A stretch of 64,000 nt of DNA from assembly GCA_934667475.1 (NCBI GenBank), contig CAKUMB010000007.1, positions 1-64,000 of the forward strand, read 5' to 3'. The DNA is from an uncultured Muribaculaceae bacterium (GTDB lineage: Bacteria > Bacteroidota > Bacteroidia > Bacteroidales > Muribaculaceae). This document shows positions 53,221 to 60,336 of this stretch, one piece after another. Both the position numbers and the translations under genes were made by a program. Numbering within the stretch: the first letter of the stretch is position 1; each line of letters begins with the position of its first letter. The notes beneath the pieces are model-generated. The model searched no databases. It worked only from the letters and a program-made list of their open reading frames with translations, and had not been told where the DNA came from.

Positions 53221-53310
53221 TGCAGATTTTCACGGATTGATAGTGGCTATGGGGGAAATCATAATCAGTGGAAATAAAAAATCTGTGTGAATCTGTGCAA
53301 TCTGTGGGAG
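53221..53310. repeat. Palindromic ATCTGTGGGAG repeat, copy C
   Basis: The right side has three units in a row, AATCTGTGTG, AATCTGTGC and AATCTGTGGGAG (53280-53310). The left side has the matching but decayed GCAGATTTTCACGGATT (53222-53238). It lies between the flippase and the acyltransferase genes. Confidence 0.8.
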
Positions 53311-53352
53311 TTTGAAAAGGAGCAGAGGCTGTGGAGGCTGTTGGGGTGGGGG

Positions 53353-54552
53353 TCAGCGGCCGCCGGTGAGCAGGCGCGGCAGCAGGGGCACGCGGGCCAC
53401 CAGGGCCGAGGCGGCGGTGCACAGCAGCACGGCCAGCAGCACCATGGTGGCGTTCATGGCCAGCAGCATGGGGGGCGAGTAGGGGGCCACAAGGCCGGCC
53501 AGGCGGCCCACCGCCTTCATCAGGTGGGGCAGCAGCACTATGTGCAGCGCAAACACCATGAAGCTGTGCCGGGCCAGCGGCGAGGTGAGCGTGCGGCGGC
53601 TGCCACGGGCGGCGCGGCTGGCCAGCCCCAGTGCCAGCGCCACGCCGGCCAAAATGGCGGTGTGGTGCAGCCAGTCGATGTTGAGCTTGCCGAAGCCCAC
53701 GGCCCGCTCCACGTAGTGGAACGTGGCCAGGTCGGCCACGCTGGCCACCACCCACACGGCGGCGGCAGCTGCGAGCACCTGCGGCCGGGCGGTCCAACTG
53801 GTGACGCTGTGGCGGCCTATGGCTGCCCATGCCCCAATGGCGTAGAAGCACACGGCCACACTGCTGAATCCTATCACCCATATCGGGCCGCGCCCCACCC
53901 ACCAGAAGGCCAGCGCGGCCAGCGGCAGCGCGCAGCCCCAGCGCTTCACGGCCGCCCACACCAGCGGTGAGGCGAGGCTGAGGGCCATCAGGTCGCGCAC
54001 AAACCACAGCGGCAGGTCGGCGGGGTGGTTGAGCCCGTAGACTCCGTGTGGAAAGAAGCTGAACGACAGCAGCAGCGACTTCAGGCTGTAGCTGCTGTGC
54101 AGCGCAAAGTAGGCAATCAGGTTCCACACCAGGTAGGGTACCAGCAGCGACTGCGCACGGCGGCGCAGCTTGGCGGTGTAGGTGGCGCGGTCGAAGCGCT
54201 CCACGCGGTAAAACATCAGGTAGCCCGATATGAGGAAAAACGTGGGCACGGCCACATCGGCCGCTATGCACGCCACATACGACAGCGCCATCTGCGCCCA
54301 CGTGGCGCAGTGCCTTATGCTCAGCTCCACTTGGCCGTAGGGGATGTGCTTGAAAATGAGCAGGTTGTAGTGGATGATCACCACCAGCACTGCCATGGGG
54401 TAGCGCAGCGAGTCGAAGGCCAGCCAGGGGCCGGCGTCGTGCTTGGGTTCGGACAAAATCTTGGGGTCACCGGCGCTTGTTGCGGCTCCGGCGTCAGTGC
54501 TGTGGCGGGCTGTGCTCCTGTCGATACTCTCGCAGTAATCGCTGTGGTGCAT
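53353..54552 (-). CDS. Acyltransferase 3 family membrane protein
   Basis: The ATG at 54550-54552 is chosen; a longer frame adds a Cys/Ala-rich segment with no signal. The 399-residue protein has about ten membrane helices. The family's key features are visible: DSLRYPMAVLVVIIHYN with the conserved His, and VAVPTFFLISGYLMFYRVERF. It probably O-acetylates a surface sugar. GC-rich, unlike the flippase next to it, and first gene of the locus by transcription order. Confidence 0.82.
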   Translation of the reverse strand: MHHSDYCESIDRSTARHSTDAGAATSAGDPKILSEPKHDAGPWLAFDSLRYPMAVLVVIIHYNLLIFKHIPYGQVELSIRHCATWAQMALSYVACIAADVAVPTFFLISGYLMFYRVERFDRATYTAKLRRRAQSLLVPYLVWNLIAYFALHSSYSLKSLLLSFSFFPHGVYGLNHPADLPLWFVRDLMALSLASPLVWAAVKRWGCALPLAALAFWWVGRGPIWVIGFSSVAVCFYAIGAWAAIGRHSVTSWTARPQVLAAAAAVWVVASVADLATFHYVERAVGFGKLNIDWLHHTAILAGVALALGLASRAARGSRRTLTSPLARHSFMVFALHIVLLPHLMKAVGRLAGLVAPYSPPMLLAMNATMVLLAVLLCTAASALVARVPLLPRLLTGGR

Positions 54553-55045
54553 AGTGCTGATTTGTTTTGCGGGCGCACGCGCCTGGAGGCCATGAAGTGC
54601 GGTCGCGGTGCATGTCACCGCGGCAGCGCTCAAAGTCTCACAGTGTGTTGCTTAGTCTTTCCTTTGCCCGAATGGAATCATACTATTTCGAGAAGTAGAA
54701 TTTCCACGTGCAAAGATACAACATTTGCCCCAAAGCGCCAACGCCCCCTGCCGACAATCATTCAACATCCGCGCCCCTCCTGCGGACCGCCAAGTTTTAA
54801 CTTCGACATAATGATGATTTTCGACAATAAGCCAGATTCTCAACGGAAAGCCATAAGGGCAAATAATCGGCAGAAAGACAAAAAGACAAATTTTCGACGG
54901 AAAGCCATAAGGGCATTTTTTTGTGGGGCACACAATCTTTACGCTTTTGTCGTCTAAAGACAGAGCCACTTTATGTCTTTATGTCTTTATCGTCGAAAAA
55001 ACGGAATCGGCTACTATTATGTTTTATTGTCGAAAGTTTGCGGAG
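54553..55045. other. Repeat-rich intergenic region between the glycan locus and the inositol cluster
   Basis: No gene is supported in this stretch. It holds a 19-base direct repeat, short TTTATGTC and AAAAAGACAAA tandem units and several TTTTCGAC / GTCGAAAA motifs in both orientations. It is AT-rich from about 54780 onwards. I see no Bacteroides-type UpxY/UpxZ regulator genes here. Confidence 0.55.
54843..54915. repeat. Direct repeat ACGGAAAGCCATAAGGGCA
   Basis: Nineteen identical bases occur at 54843-54861 and 54897-54915; both copies are preceded by TTCTCA/TTTCG-type sequence and followed by AT-rich DNA. Confidence 0.85.
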
Positions 55046-55046
55046 C

Positions 55047-55088
55047 AAAAAAATCCCTGCCGACGGGGCTTTTGGCCTGTCGGCAGGG
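55047..55088 (-). terminator. Rho-independent terminator of the inositol-phosphate synthase gene
   Basis: CCCTGCCGAC (55055-55064) pairs with GTCGGCAGGG (55079-55088), followed on the minus strand by seven T. Confidence 0.9.
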
Positions 55089-55141
55089 ACTGATGTTCAA
55101 AGATTTATGTGAAAAGATGAATTTTTCTTTTCGGTTGTCGC

Positions 55142-56443
55142 TTAGTCGATGAGCTGGTCGGCCTCGTAGCCGCCCATCTCGCGGATGGCGTTCTTCAGCA
55201 TCACATACTGGTCAAAGAGGTTGTTGACGGCCTCTTCGCCCTTAGTGTAGTCGTGCATCGGGCACTTGAGGAAGAAGCTGAGGAAGCGCTGAATGCCATA
55301 GCGGCCGGCGCGGGCTGCGAGGTCGCTCAGCAGAGTGAGGTCGAGCAGCAGCGGAGCGGCGAGAATTGAGTCGCGGCACAGGAAGTTAATCTTAATCTGC
55401 ATGGGGTAGCCCATCCAGCCGAAGATGTCGATGTTGTCCCAGCCCTCCTTGTTGTCGTTGCGCGGCGGGTAGTAGTTGATGCGCACCTTGTGGTAGTAGT
55501 TGCTGTAGAGGTCGGGTTGCTTCTCGGCCTCGAGGATGGTTTCAAGCGTAGAGAGCTTGCTCACCTCCTTGGTGCGGAAGTTTGCGGGGTCGTCGAGCAC
55601 CAGACCGTCGCGGTTGCCCAGAATGTTGGTCGAGAACCATCCGTTCAGGCCCAGGCAGCGTGTGCCGATGATCGGGGCAAAGCCCGACTTCACCAGAGTT
55701 TGGCCAGTCTTGAAGTCCTTGCCGGCGATAGGCATCTTGGTCTTCTCGGCCATCTCCCACATTGCGGGGATGTCGACGGTAGTGTTGGGGGCACCCATGA
55801 TGAAGGGAGCGCCCTCGGCCAGTGCTGCGTAGGCGTAGCACATCGACGGTGCCACGTGCTCGCGGTCGTCGTCCTTCATTGCCTTCTCAAGGGCGGCCAG
55901 AGTGCCGTGCACCGGCTCGTAGACGGGCACGTAGATTTCGGTCGAAGCGGCCCAAATCACCACGATGCGCTCGCAGTTGTGCTCCTTCTTGAAGTTGCGG
56001 ATGTCTTCGCGCAGAGCCTCCACCATGTCCCAGCGGGTCTTGCAGTCCTTCACGTTGTCGCCGTCGAGGCGCTTAGCATAGTTGTGGTCGAAGGCGGCCT
56101 TCATGGGCACAATCTTCTCCAACTCGTCGCGCACGGGGTTGATGTCTTTCTCCTTCAGCACCTCGCAGTACATTGCGCTCTGGTAAGCGTTCTGCGGATA
56201 CACGTCCCAGCAGCCAAACTCAATGTCGTCGAGCTTAGCCAGCGGAGCTATTTCGCCATAGTGCAGATATTTCTTGTCCTTGCCCTGGCCCACGCGGATT
56301 TTGTCGTATTGGGTCATTGAGCCCACAGGCTTTGCCAGACCTTTGCGTGCCATAAGAACGCCTGTCATGAAAGTGGTTGCCACTGCGCCGCAGCCCACAA
56401 CCATAATGCCTAATTTACCGGTAGCCGGTGTTGCTTTTGCCAT
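55142..56443 (-). CDS. ino1: Inositol-3-phosphate synthase (myo-inositol-1-phosphate synthase)
   Basis: A 433-residue cytoplasmic enzyme that turns glucose-6-phosphate into inositol-3-phosphate with NAD. The NAD loop VVGCGAVATTFMTG is at the N-terminus. NTTVDIPAMW, MPIAGKDFKTGQTLVKS and the GWFSTNILGNRDGLVL to KVRINYYPPRNDNKEGWDN stretch match the catalytic part of the family. The length fits the bacterial form. It has its own consensus promoter and a strong terminator, so it is a separate transcript next to the CDP-alcohol phosphotransferase cluster. In Bacteroides, inositol synthases are known to feed inositol lipid synthesis, which I take as the likely role here. Confidence 0.93.
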   Translation of the reverse strand: MAKATPATGKLGIMVVGCGAVATTFMTGVLMARKGLAKPVGSMTQYDKIRVGQGKDKKYLHYGEIAPLAKLDDIEFGCWDVYPQNAYQSAMYCEVLKEKDINPVRDELEKIVPMKAAFDHNYAKRLDGDNVKDCKTRWDMVEALREDIRNFKKEHNCERIVVIWAASTEIYVPVYEPVHGTLAALEKAMKDDDREHVAPSMCYAYAALAEGAPFIMGAPNTTVDIPAMWEMAEKTKMPIAGKDFKTGQTLVKSGFAPIIGTRCLGLNGWFSTNILGNRDGLVLDDPANFRTKEVSKLSTLETILEAEKQPDLYSNYYHKVRINYYPPRNDNKEGWDNIDIFGWMGYPMQIKINFLCRDSILAAPLLLDLTLLSDLAARAGRYGIQRFLSFFLKCPMHDYTKGEEAVNNLFDQYVMLKNAIREMGGYEADQLID

Positions 56444-56499
56444 AATAATAAGTTTTATGCGTTAAATGTTTTTTGTTTCCGTTTTTGTAAAATTGTCCC

Positions 56500-56530
56500 C
56501 AAAAGTACAACCTTTTATCGAACCGCAAAA
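56500..56530 (-). promoter_or_regulatory. Promoter of ino1
   Basis: On the minus strand TACTTTTG (56500-56507) is preceded after 18 bases by TTTTG (56526-56530), matching the Bacteroidetes consensus, about 57 bases upstream of the ATG. Confidence 0.7.
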
Positions 56531-56774
56531 CAAAAAGAAGTCTATTTTTAGTTAAAATACGCTGAATTTTCCTTGATATAGTGAACCTATGTGAAATATA
56601 GGCTGAATTTGATAATATAAAGTTAACGAATATGAAGCGGGCTTTTGCCGATTGGGCCCGATTTTGGCCGCATTTGGCGGCTTATGTGCCGCCGTGGCCA
56701 CTCGCGCTGGCCCTGATAAAACTTTTTAAAAATCGGCACTATTAACACTTGTTAAGCCACGTCCCGACAAGGGT

Positions 56775-56817
56775 GAAAAAGTATGGGCGCGCTCCACAAA
56801 AGGAGCGCACCCATACT
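56775..56817 (-). terminator. Rho-independent terminator of the HAD / CDP-alcohol phosphotransferase cluster
   Basis: AGTATGGGCGCGCTCC (56780-56795) pairs with GGAGCGCACCCATACT (56802-56817), with one mismatch, followed by T residues on the minus strand. Confidence 0.88.
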
Positions 56818-56865
56818 CTAAACCGTAAAAAGAAGCGCAGAGCTATAAACCTTGAACTACAAACT

Positions 56866-57570
56866 TCACAGGCCAAGCGCTGCCGGCACATCGGCAAGGC
56901 TCTTGATGGTGCCGGGGTGGGTCTGGGCGTCTTCATCGGCAGTCCAGCCCTTGCCCTTGAGCCACAGTGTGCTGCATCCCAGCGACTCGGCCGGCAAGAT
57001 GTCTTTGCGCAGGCTGTCGCCCACCACCATCACCTGTTGCGGCTCGAGCTCGAGTGCGTCAACGCCCAGGCGGAACAGCGTGGGGTTGGGCTTGCGCACA
57101 CCCACCACAGCGCTTTCAATCACGCCCTTGAAGTAGCGGCGCAGGTCGTAGGCGCGCAGCACCGAATCCACATTGCCATAGAAGTTGCTCACCAGCATCA
57201 TGGGGTAGTGCCGGCTCAGCAGCTCAAGCACGGGGCGGGCCTCCTCTACCGCGCTGCGTGCGGCGCGGTCGCAAAATCCGGCCACCTCGGCCGCCAGCGG
57301 CTCCACCTTGTCGGCGGCCACCAGTCCGCGCCCGGCCAGATCGGCCAGCTCGATGCGCATTTTCTTCAACAGCAGTGTGTGGAAGTCGTCGCCTGGCAAT
57401 ATGTGGCGCACGCGCGCCAGCTCGCGCTCGGCCACCACATAGCTTTGGCGGAAGTCGTCCTTGCCCACTTCCACACCGGCGGCCTCATAGCCTTGCCAAA
57501 TCACTTCGCTCCAGTGCACTCCGCGGCTGTCGATGGTGCCGCCGTAGTCAAAAATAATTCCTTCTATCAT
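56866..57570 (-). CDS. HAD-family hydrolase in the inositol cluster
   Basis: A 234-residue HAD protein. Motif I is IFDYGGTID, motif II LVSNFYG, motif III the Lys in VGVRKPNP, and motif IV VVGDSLRKDI. The second Asp of motif I (DxD) is Gly here, so the general acid is missing or replaced; this DxGGT form occurs in some HAD groups. In this setting it could remove the phosphate from an inositol-phosphate lipid head group. It follows the CDP-alcohol phosphotransferase by 19 bases and ends in a strong terminator. Confidence 0.8.
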   Translation of the reverse strand: MIEGIIFDYGGTIDSRGVHWSEVIWQGYEAAGVEVGKDDFRQSYVVAERELARVRHILPGDDFHTLLLKKMRIELADLAGRGLVAADKVEPLAAEVAGFCDRAARSAVEEARPVLELLSRHYPMMLVSNFYGNVDSVLRAYDLRRYFKGVIESAVVGVRKPNPTLFRLGVDALELEPQQVMVVGDSLRKDILPAESLGCSTLWLKGKGWTADEDAQTHPGTIKSLADVPAALGL

Positions 57571-57589
57571 CCGCTTTAAACTTTAATCC

Positions 57590-58555
57590 TTAAACTTTAT
57601 CGGTCTCCTCAAGGTCGGCGGCAAACTTGCGGCAGAATCGCTCGTGGCTCATAATCATGTACACCATCATCAGGTTGAGCACCACCAGCTCGAAGGCAAA
57701 GTAGAGCCACGGCATCTTTATGATTACCGAGATGAACATGGCAATGATGCGCGTGTTGAACGACAGCATGTTGGTGTACTTCATCATGGGCAGACTCTTG
57801 CTGCGGAACGCGTCGCGGAAGCTTTGCGGCACATCGTCGCCATATCGGCTGCGCAAAGCCCGGCGCAGGCGCTGCATGTTGGGGGTCATCACCTCCTGGT
57901 TGGCCGTGTAGTTGCGATACACGCTCAGTGTGAGCCGCTTCATCAGGTTGCCTTTCCACGGCATTTGGCGCAGCTGCTCGTCGAGCTGCTCGGTGCTGTC
58001 GAGCTCGCTGCCGTTCTTGCCCTTAAGGAAGTATAGGTGGAACTGGCGGTAGTAGTCGGCCATGGCGGCCTGCTTGGCGTGGCAGCCGCCGGCGCACACC
58101 GCCAGCAGCCATATCACCCACTTGTGGTCGGCAAAGAAGGTGCCCAGCAGGTTGTCGCCAAAGTTGATTTCGCGAAACACCAGGGCAAAGTATATGGCCA
58201 CAAACCAGAAGTCGCCGCTCACACCGTCGAGTATGCGCCCCAGACGCGAATACTGCTTGGTGAGCCGCGCCAGCTGGCCGTCGGCGCTGTCAAATGTGTT
58301 GGCCCACACAATTAGGAATATGCCCACATAGTTGAGCCACACCAGCGGCTGCGCACCGAAGTAGAGCAGCACGCCGCCAGCCACGCCGAGGAAAATCGAG
58401 GCTATGGTGATGGCGTTGGGCGTGACGCCCAGGCGCGCGCACAGCAGTGCCCACGCGTAGCCCAGAGGGCGGTAGAAAAACAGGTCGATGTGTTCCTCCG
58501 TGTCCATCGACTTCAGCGACTGCTTGTATTGCCGCTTTATTTCCTGAAAATTCAT
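57590..58555 (-). CDS. CDP-alcohol phosphotransferase (phosphatidylinositol-phosphate synthase-like)
   Basis: A 321-residue membrane protein with about six helices. The family signature starts as usual, D-x2-DGxxAR in FDSADGQLARL, followed by Gly-x3-Asp in LGRILDGVSGD. However, the last Asp comes after four residues rather than three. These enzymes swap CMP for an alcohol at the head group, as in phosphatidylinositol-phosphate or di-inositol-phosphate synthesis. The N-terminal MNFQEIKRQYKQSLKS segment and a loop of about 100 residues with NYTANQEVMTP are extra. Its place between an ATP-grasp and a HAD gene, near ino1, supports inositol lipid synthesis. Confidence 0.85.
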   Translation of the reverse strand: MNFQEIKRQYKQSLKSMDTEEHIDLFFYRPLGYAWALLCARLGVTPNAITIASIFLGVAGGVLLYFGAQPLVWLNYVGIFLIVWANTFDSADGQLARLTKQYSRLGRILDGVSGDFWFVAIYFALVFREINFGDNLLGTFFADHKWVIWLLAVCAGGCHAKQAAMADYYRQFHLYFLKGKNGSELDSTEQLDEQLRQMPWKGNLMKRLTLSVYRNYTANQEVMTPNMQRLRRALRSRYGDDVPQSFRDAFRSKSLPMMKYTNMLSFNTRIIAMFISVIIKMPWLYFAFELVVLNLMMVYMIMSHERFCRKFAADLEETDKV

Positions 58556-58693
58556 CTAATCACTCGATTAGTTATATGTGTATAAATCTTTGAACAGTTT
58601 CTTTTCCCCATACGAGCCGCGGGCGGTGGGGTCGTGTGTGTCTCACGGCACACACTGCCCATCTCCGGCAAGGTGTAAGGTGGCGGGTGGGGC

Positions 58694-59569
58694 TTATTTG
58701 CGCTTCTGCTCCCACTCCTTGACCATGGCCAGCACGCGTTTGGCAATGTGGGGCGCAGCCTCGGTGCGGCACGGCGCAAAGCTGGGCCAGTCGTTGAAGT
58801 CGATGATGCGCATTTTGCCGTCGGCGCCCACAATGCAGTCGCCGCCATACACCTCCACGTTTAGCTCATCGGCGGCGCGGTTGCATATGTCCTTCAGCTC
58901 CTGCTCGTCAAACTTGATGCCCTGCGACTTGCCGTTGACGGCCTCGTAGCCATATTTGCTGTGGCCTGCGTCGAAGGGGTAGAACCAGTAGAAAAACTGG
59001 GTGCCGCGCACACCGTAGAACTTAATCAGGTCGCCCTCAAGGTGCACGTTGATAACCGCGCGCTTGATGCCGCGCAAAAAGTATTCCTGCAGCACCTCTT
59101 GCGCCTCCTCGGGGTGGCGCACATAGCTCACGTCCTCCTTGTGCATGGCGTGGAAGTCGCCGCGCTTAATCCAGCAGCTTTTGAAGCCGCTCTTCTTAAG
59201 CATGGGCTTCACCGCCTCGTTGGTGTCCACAATCAGGCTGTCGGGGTAGGGGATGCCGTTGCCCAGCAGAATGCGCGTCATGCGCTCGCGGGTGCAGTTT
59301 TCAATGCCGTAGCCCGAGTTCACCACCAGGCGGCCCTCGTCCTCAAGTCGCTGCAGGCGCTCTATGCTTTCGCGCTCGCGGCACATGTTCAGAATTATGT
59401 CCTCATTCACGCCCGCGCCGTTAAACTGCTCCTCGCTGTAGATGTTCACCAGGCATCCGCGCTTGCGCAGCTGCTCGGCGGCCGCGTTGAAGATGGCGGT
59501 GTCGTTGCCTATGTGGTTGGGCGAGTAGGCGCCTGCGCGCATGATTCCGGCTATTTTAATCTCTGCCAT
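58694..59569 (-). CDS. ATP-grasp ligase of the inositol cluster (RimK-like)
   Basis: A 291-residue protein with a RimK/glutathione-synthase-like layout: an N-domain with GIMRAGAYSPNHIGNDTAIF, then SGYGIENCTRERMTRILLGNGIPYPDSL, a Lys in SCWIKRGDFHAM, and the metal site GDCIVGADGKMRIIDFNDWPSF at the end. ATP-grasp ligases join a carboxylate to an amine or similar group. No amino-acid pathway is near, so it may decorate the inositol lipid head group. It lies 39 bases after the nucleotidyltransferase and 138 bases before the CDP-alcohol gene. Confidence 0.78.
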   Translation of the reverse strand: MAEIKIAGIMRAGAYSPNHIGNDTAIFNAAAEQLRKRGCLVNIYSEEQFNGAGVNEDIILNMCRERESIERLQRLEDEGRLVVNSGYGIENCTRERMTRILLGNGIPYPDSLIVDTNEAVKPMLKKSGFKSCWIKRGDFHAMHKEDVSYVRHPEEAQEVLQEYFLRGIKRAVINVHLEGDLIKFYGVRGTQFFYWFYPFDAGHSKYGYEAVNGKSQGIKFDEQELKDICNRAADELNVEVYGGDCIVGADGKMRIIDFNDWPSFAPCRTEAAPHIAKRVLAMVKEWEQKRK

Positions 59570-59608
59570 ATGTTTTGTATGTATATAATTGTAAGTGTCT
59601 GTGTGTTG

Positions 59609-60313
59609 CTATGATTTTATGAACCTCTCGGCCACCTCTATGTCGCTTGCGTGGTCCACATCGATGATTTTGTCGATGGAGTAGGCCGCCAGGTTGAAGC
59701 CTGCGTCCACCAGCGCGCGCTGGAAGTTGCGCATGCGCTGCACACCGCCCTCTATGCACTTGTCGAGCACATTGAATGCCGCGTCGGTCATGGCATACAC
59801 GCCGCCGCTCACATATTTTGCTTCCGGCCAGCTCTGGTCGCGGAAAGCGGTGATGCGCATGTCGCTGTCGGTTTCCACCCACAGCGGCTTCTCGTCTTCC
59901 ACAAATGGGGTCACGGCCCACATGCCGTCGTGCTCAGCATCGGCCTCAAAGGCCGCAATGTAGCGCGCGAAGTCCTGCTCGCGGAATATGGTGTCGACCG
60001 TGGTCAGGCAAAACTTGCCCGGCTTCATCACGCGGCTCAGCTCCCAAAAGCTGTGCATCGAGCTTGGCGTGGTCTTCACCACCACGTTCAGCTCCACTCC
60101 CTGGCGCAGCTTCACATTGTCAAGGAATTGGCGCACCTCGGTCATGTATTCATTCACTATGATGCTGATGCTCTCGGCGTTGCACCGCTCGAATATGCGC
60201 ATCAGCCGCTCCACCATGGGCTCGCCGTTGAGCTCCACCAGCGGCTTGGGCTTGGCCACGCCCTCCTGTGCCAGACGCGAGCCCTCGCCCGCTGCAATTA
60301 TCGCGTAGTTCAT
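59609..60313 (-). CDS. Nucleotidyltransferase (sugar/inositol-phosphate NTP transferase-like)
   Basis: A 234-residue GT-A-like nucleotidyltransferase. The signature AAGEGSRLAQEGVAKPKPLVELNGEPMVERL is at the N-terminus, with the catalytic Asp region in CLTTVDTIFRE and a late KIIDVDHASDIEVA. It would couple an NTP to a sugar or alcohol phosphate; CTP:inositol-phosphate cytidylyltransferase is attractive because of the CDP-alcohol enzyme and ino1 nearby. The base cannot be read from sequence. It lies 23 bases after pdxA. Confidence 0.8.
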   Translation of the reverse strand: MNYAIIAAGEGSRLAQEGVAKPKPLVELNGEPMVERLMRIFERCNAESISIIVNEYMTEVRQFLDNVKLRQGVELNVVVKTTPSSMHSFWELSRVMKPGKFCLTTVDTIFREQDFARYIAAFEADAEHDGMWAVTPFVEDEKPLWVETDSDMRITAFRDQSWPEAKYVSGGVYAMTDAAFNVLDKCIEGGVQRMRNFQRALVDAGFNLAAYSIDKIIDVDHASDIEVAERFIKS

Positions 60314-60336
60314 ATCAGTTGTGTTTAATGCATGTG

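Larger units (their letters stand above)
56444..56865. other. Intergenic region with ino1 promoter and upstream terminator
   Basis: About 420 bases without a gene. It contains the ino1 promoter (56500-56530) and the terminator of the upstream HAD/CDP-alcohol cluster (56775-56817). The stretch 56540-56760 shows nothing I can name. Confidence 0.65.

Noticed and set aside
53189..54301. Large minus-strand frame in a second phase over the acyltransferase gene
   Set aside because: Its composition is Arg/Gly/Ala/His-rich and it reads through the palindromic repeat; the other phase has ten membrane helices and acyltransferase motifs.
54652..54969. 105-codon frame with two similar CPYGFP segments
   Set aside because: The similarity only reflects the 19-base direct repeat in the spacer; there is no promoter and no domain.
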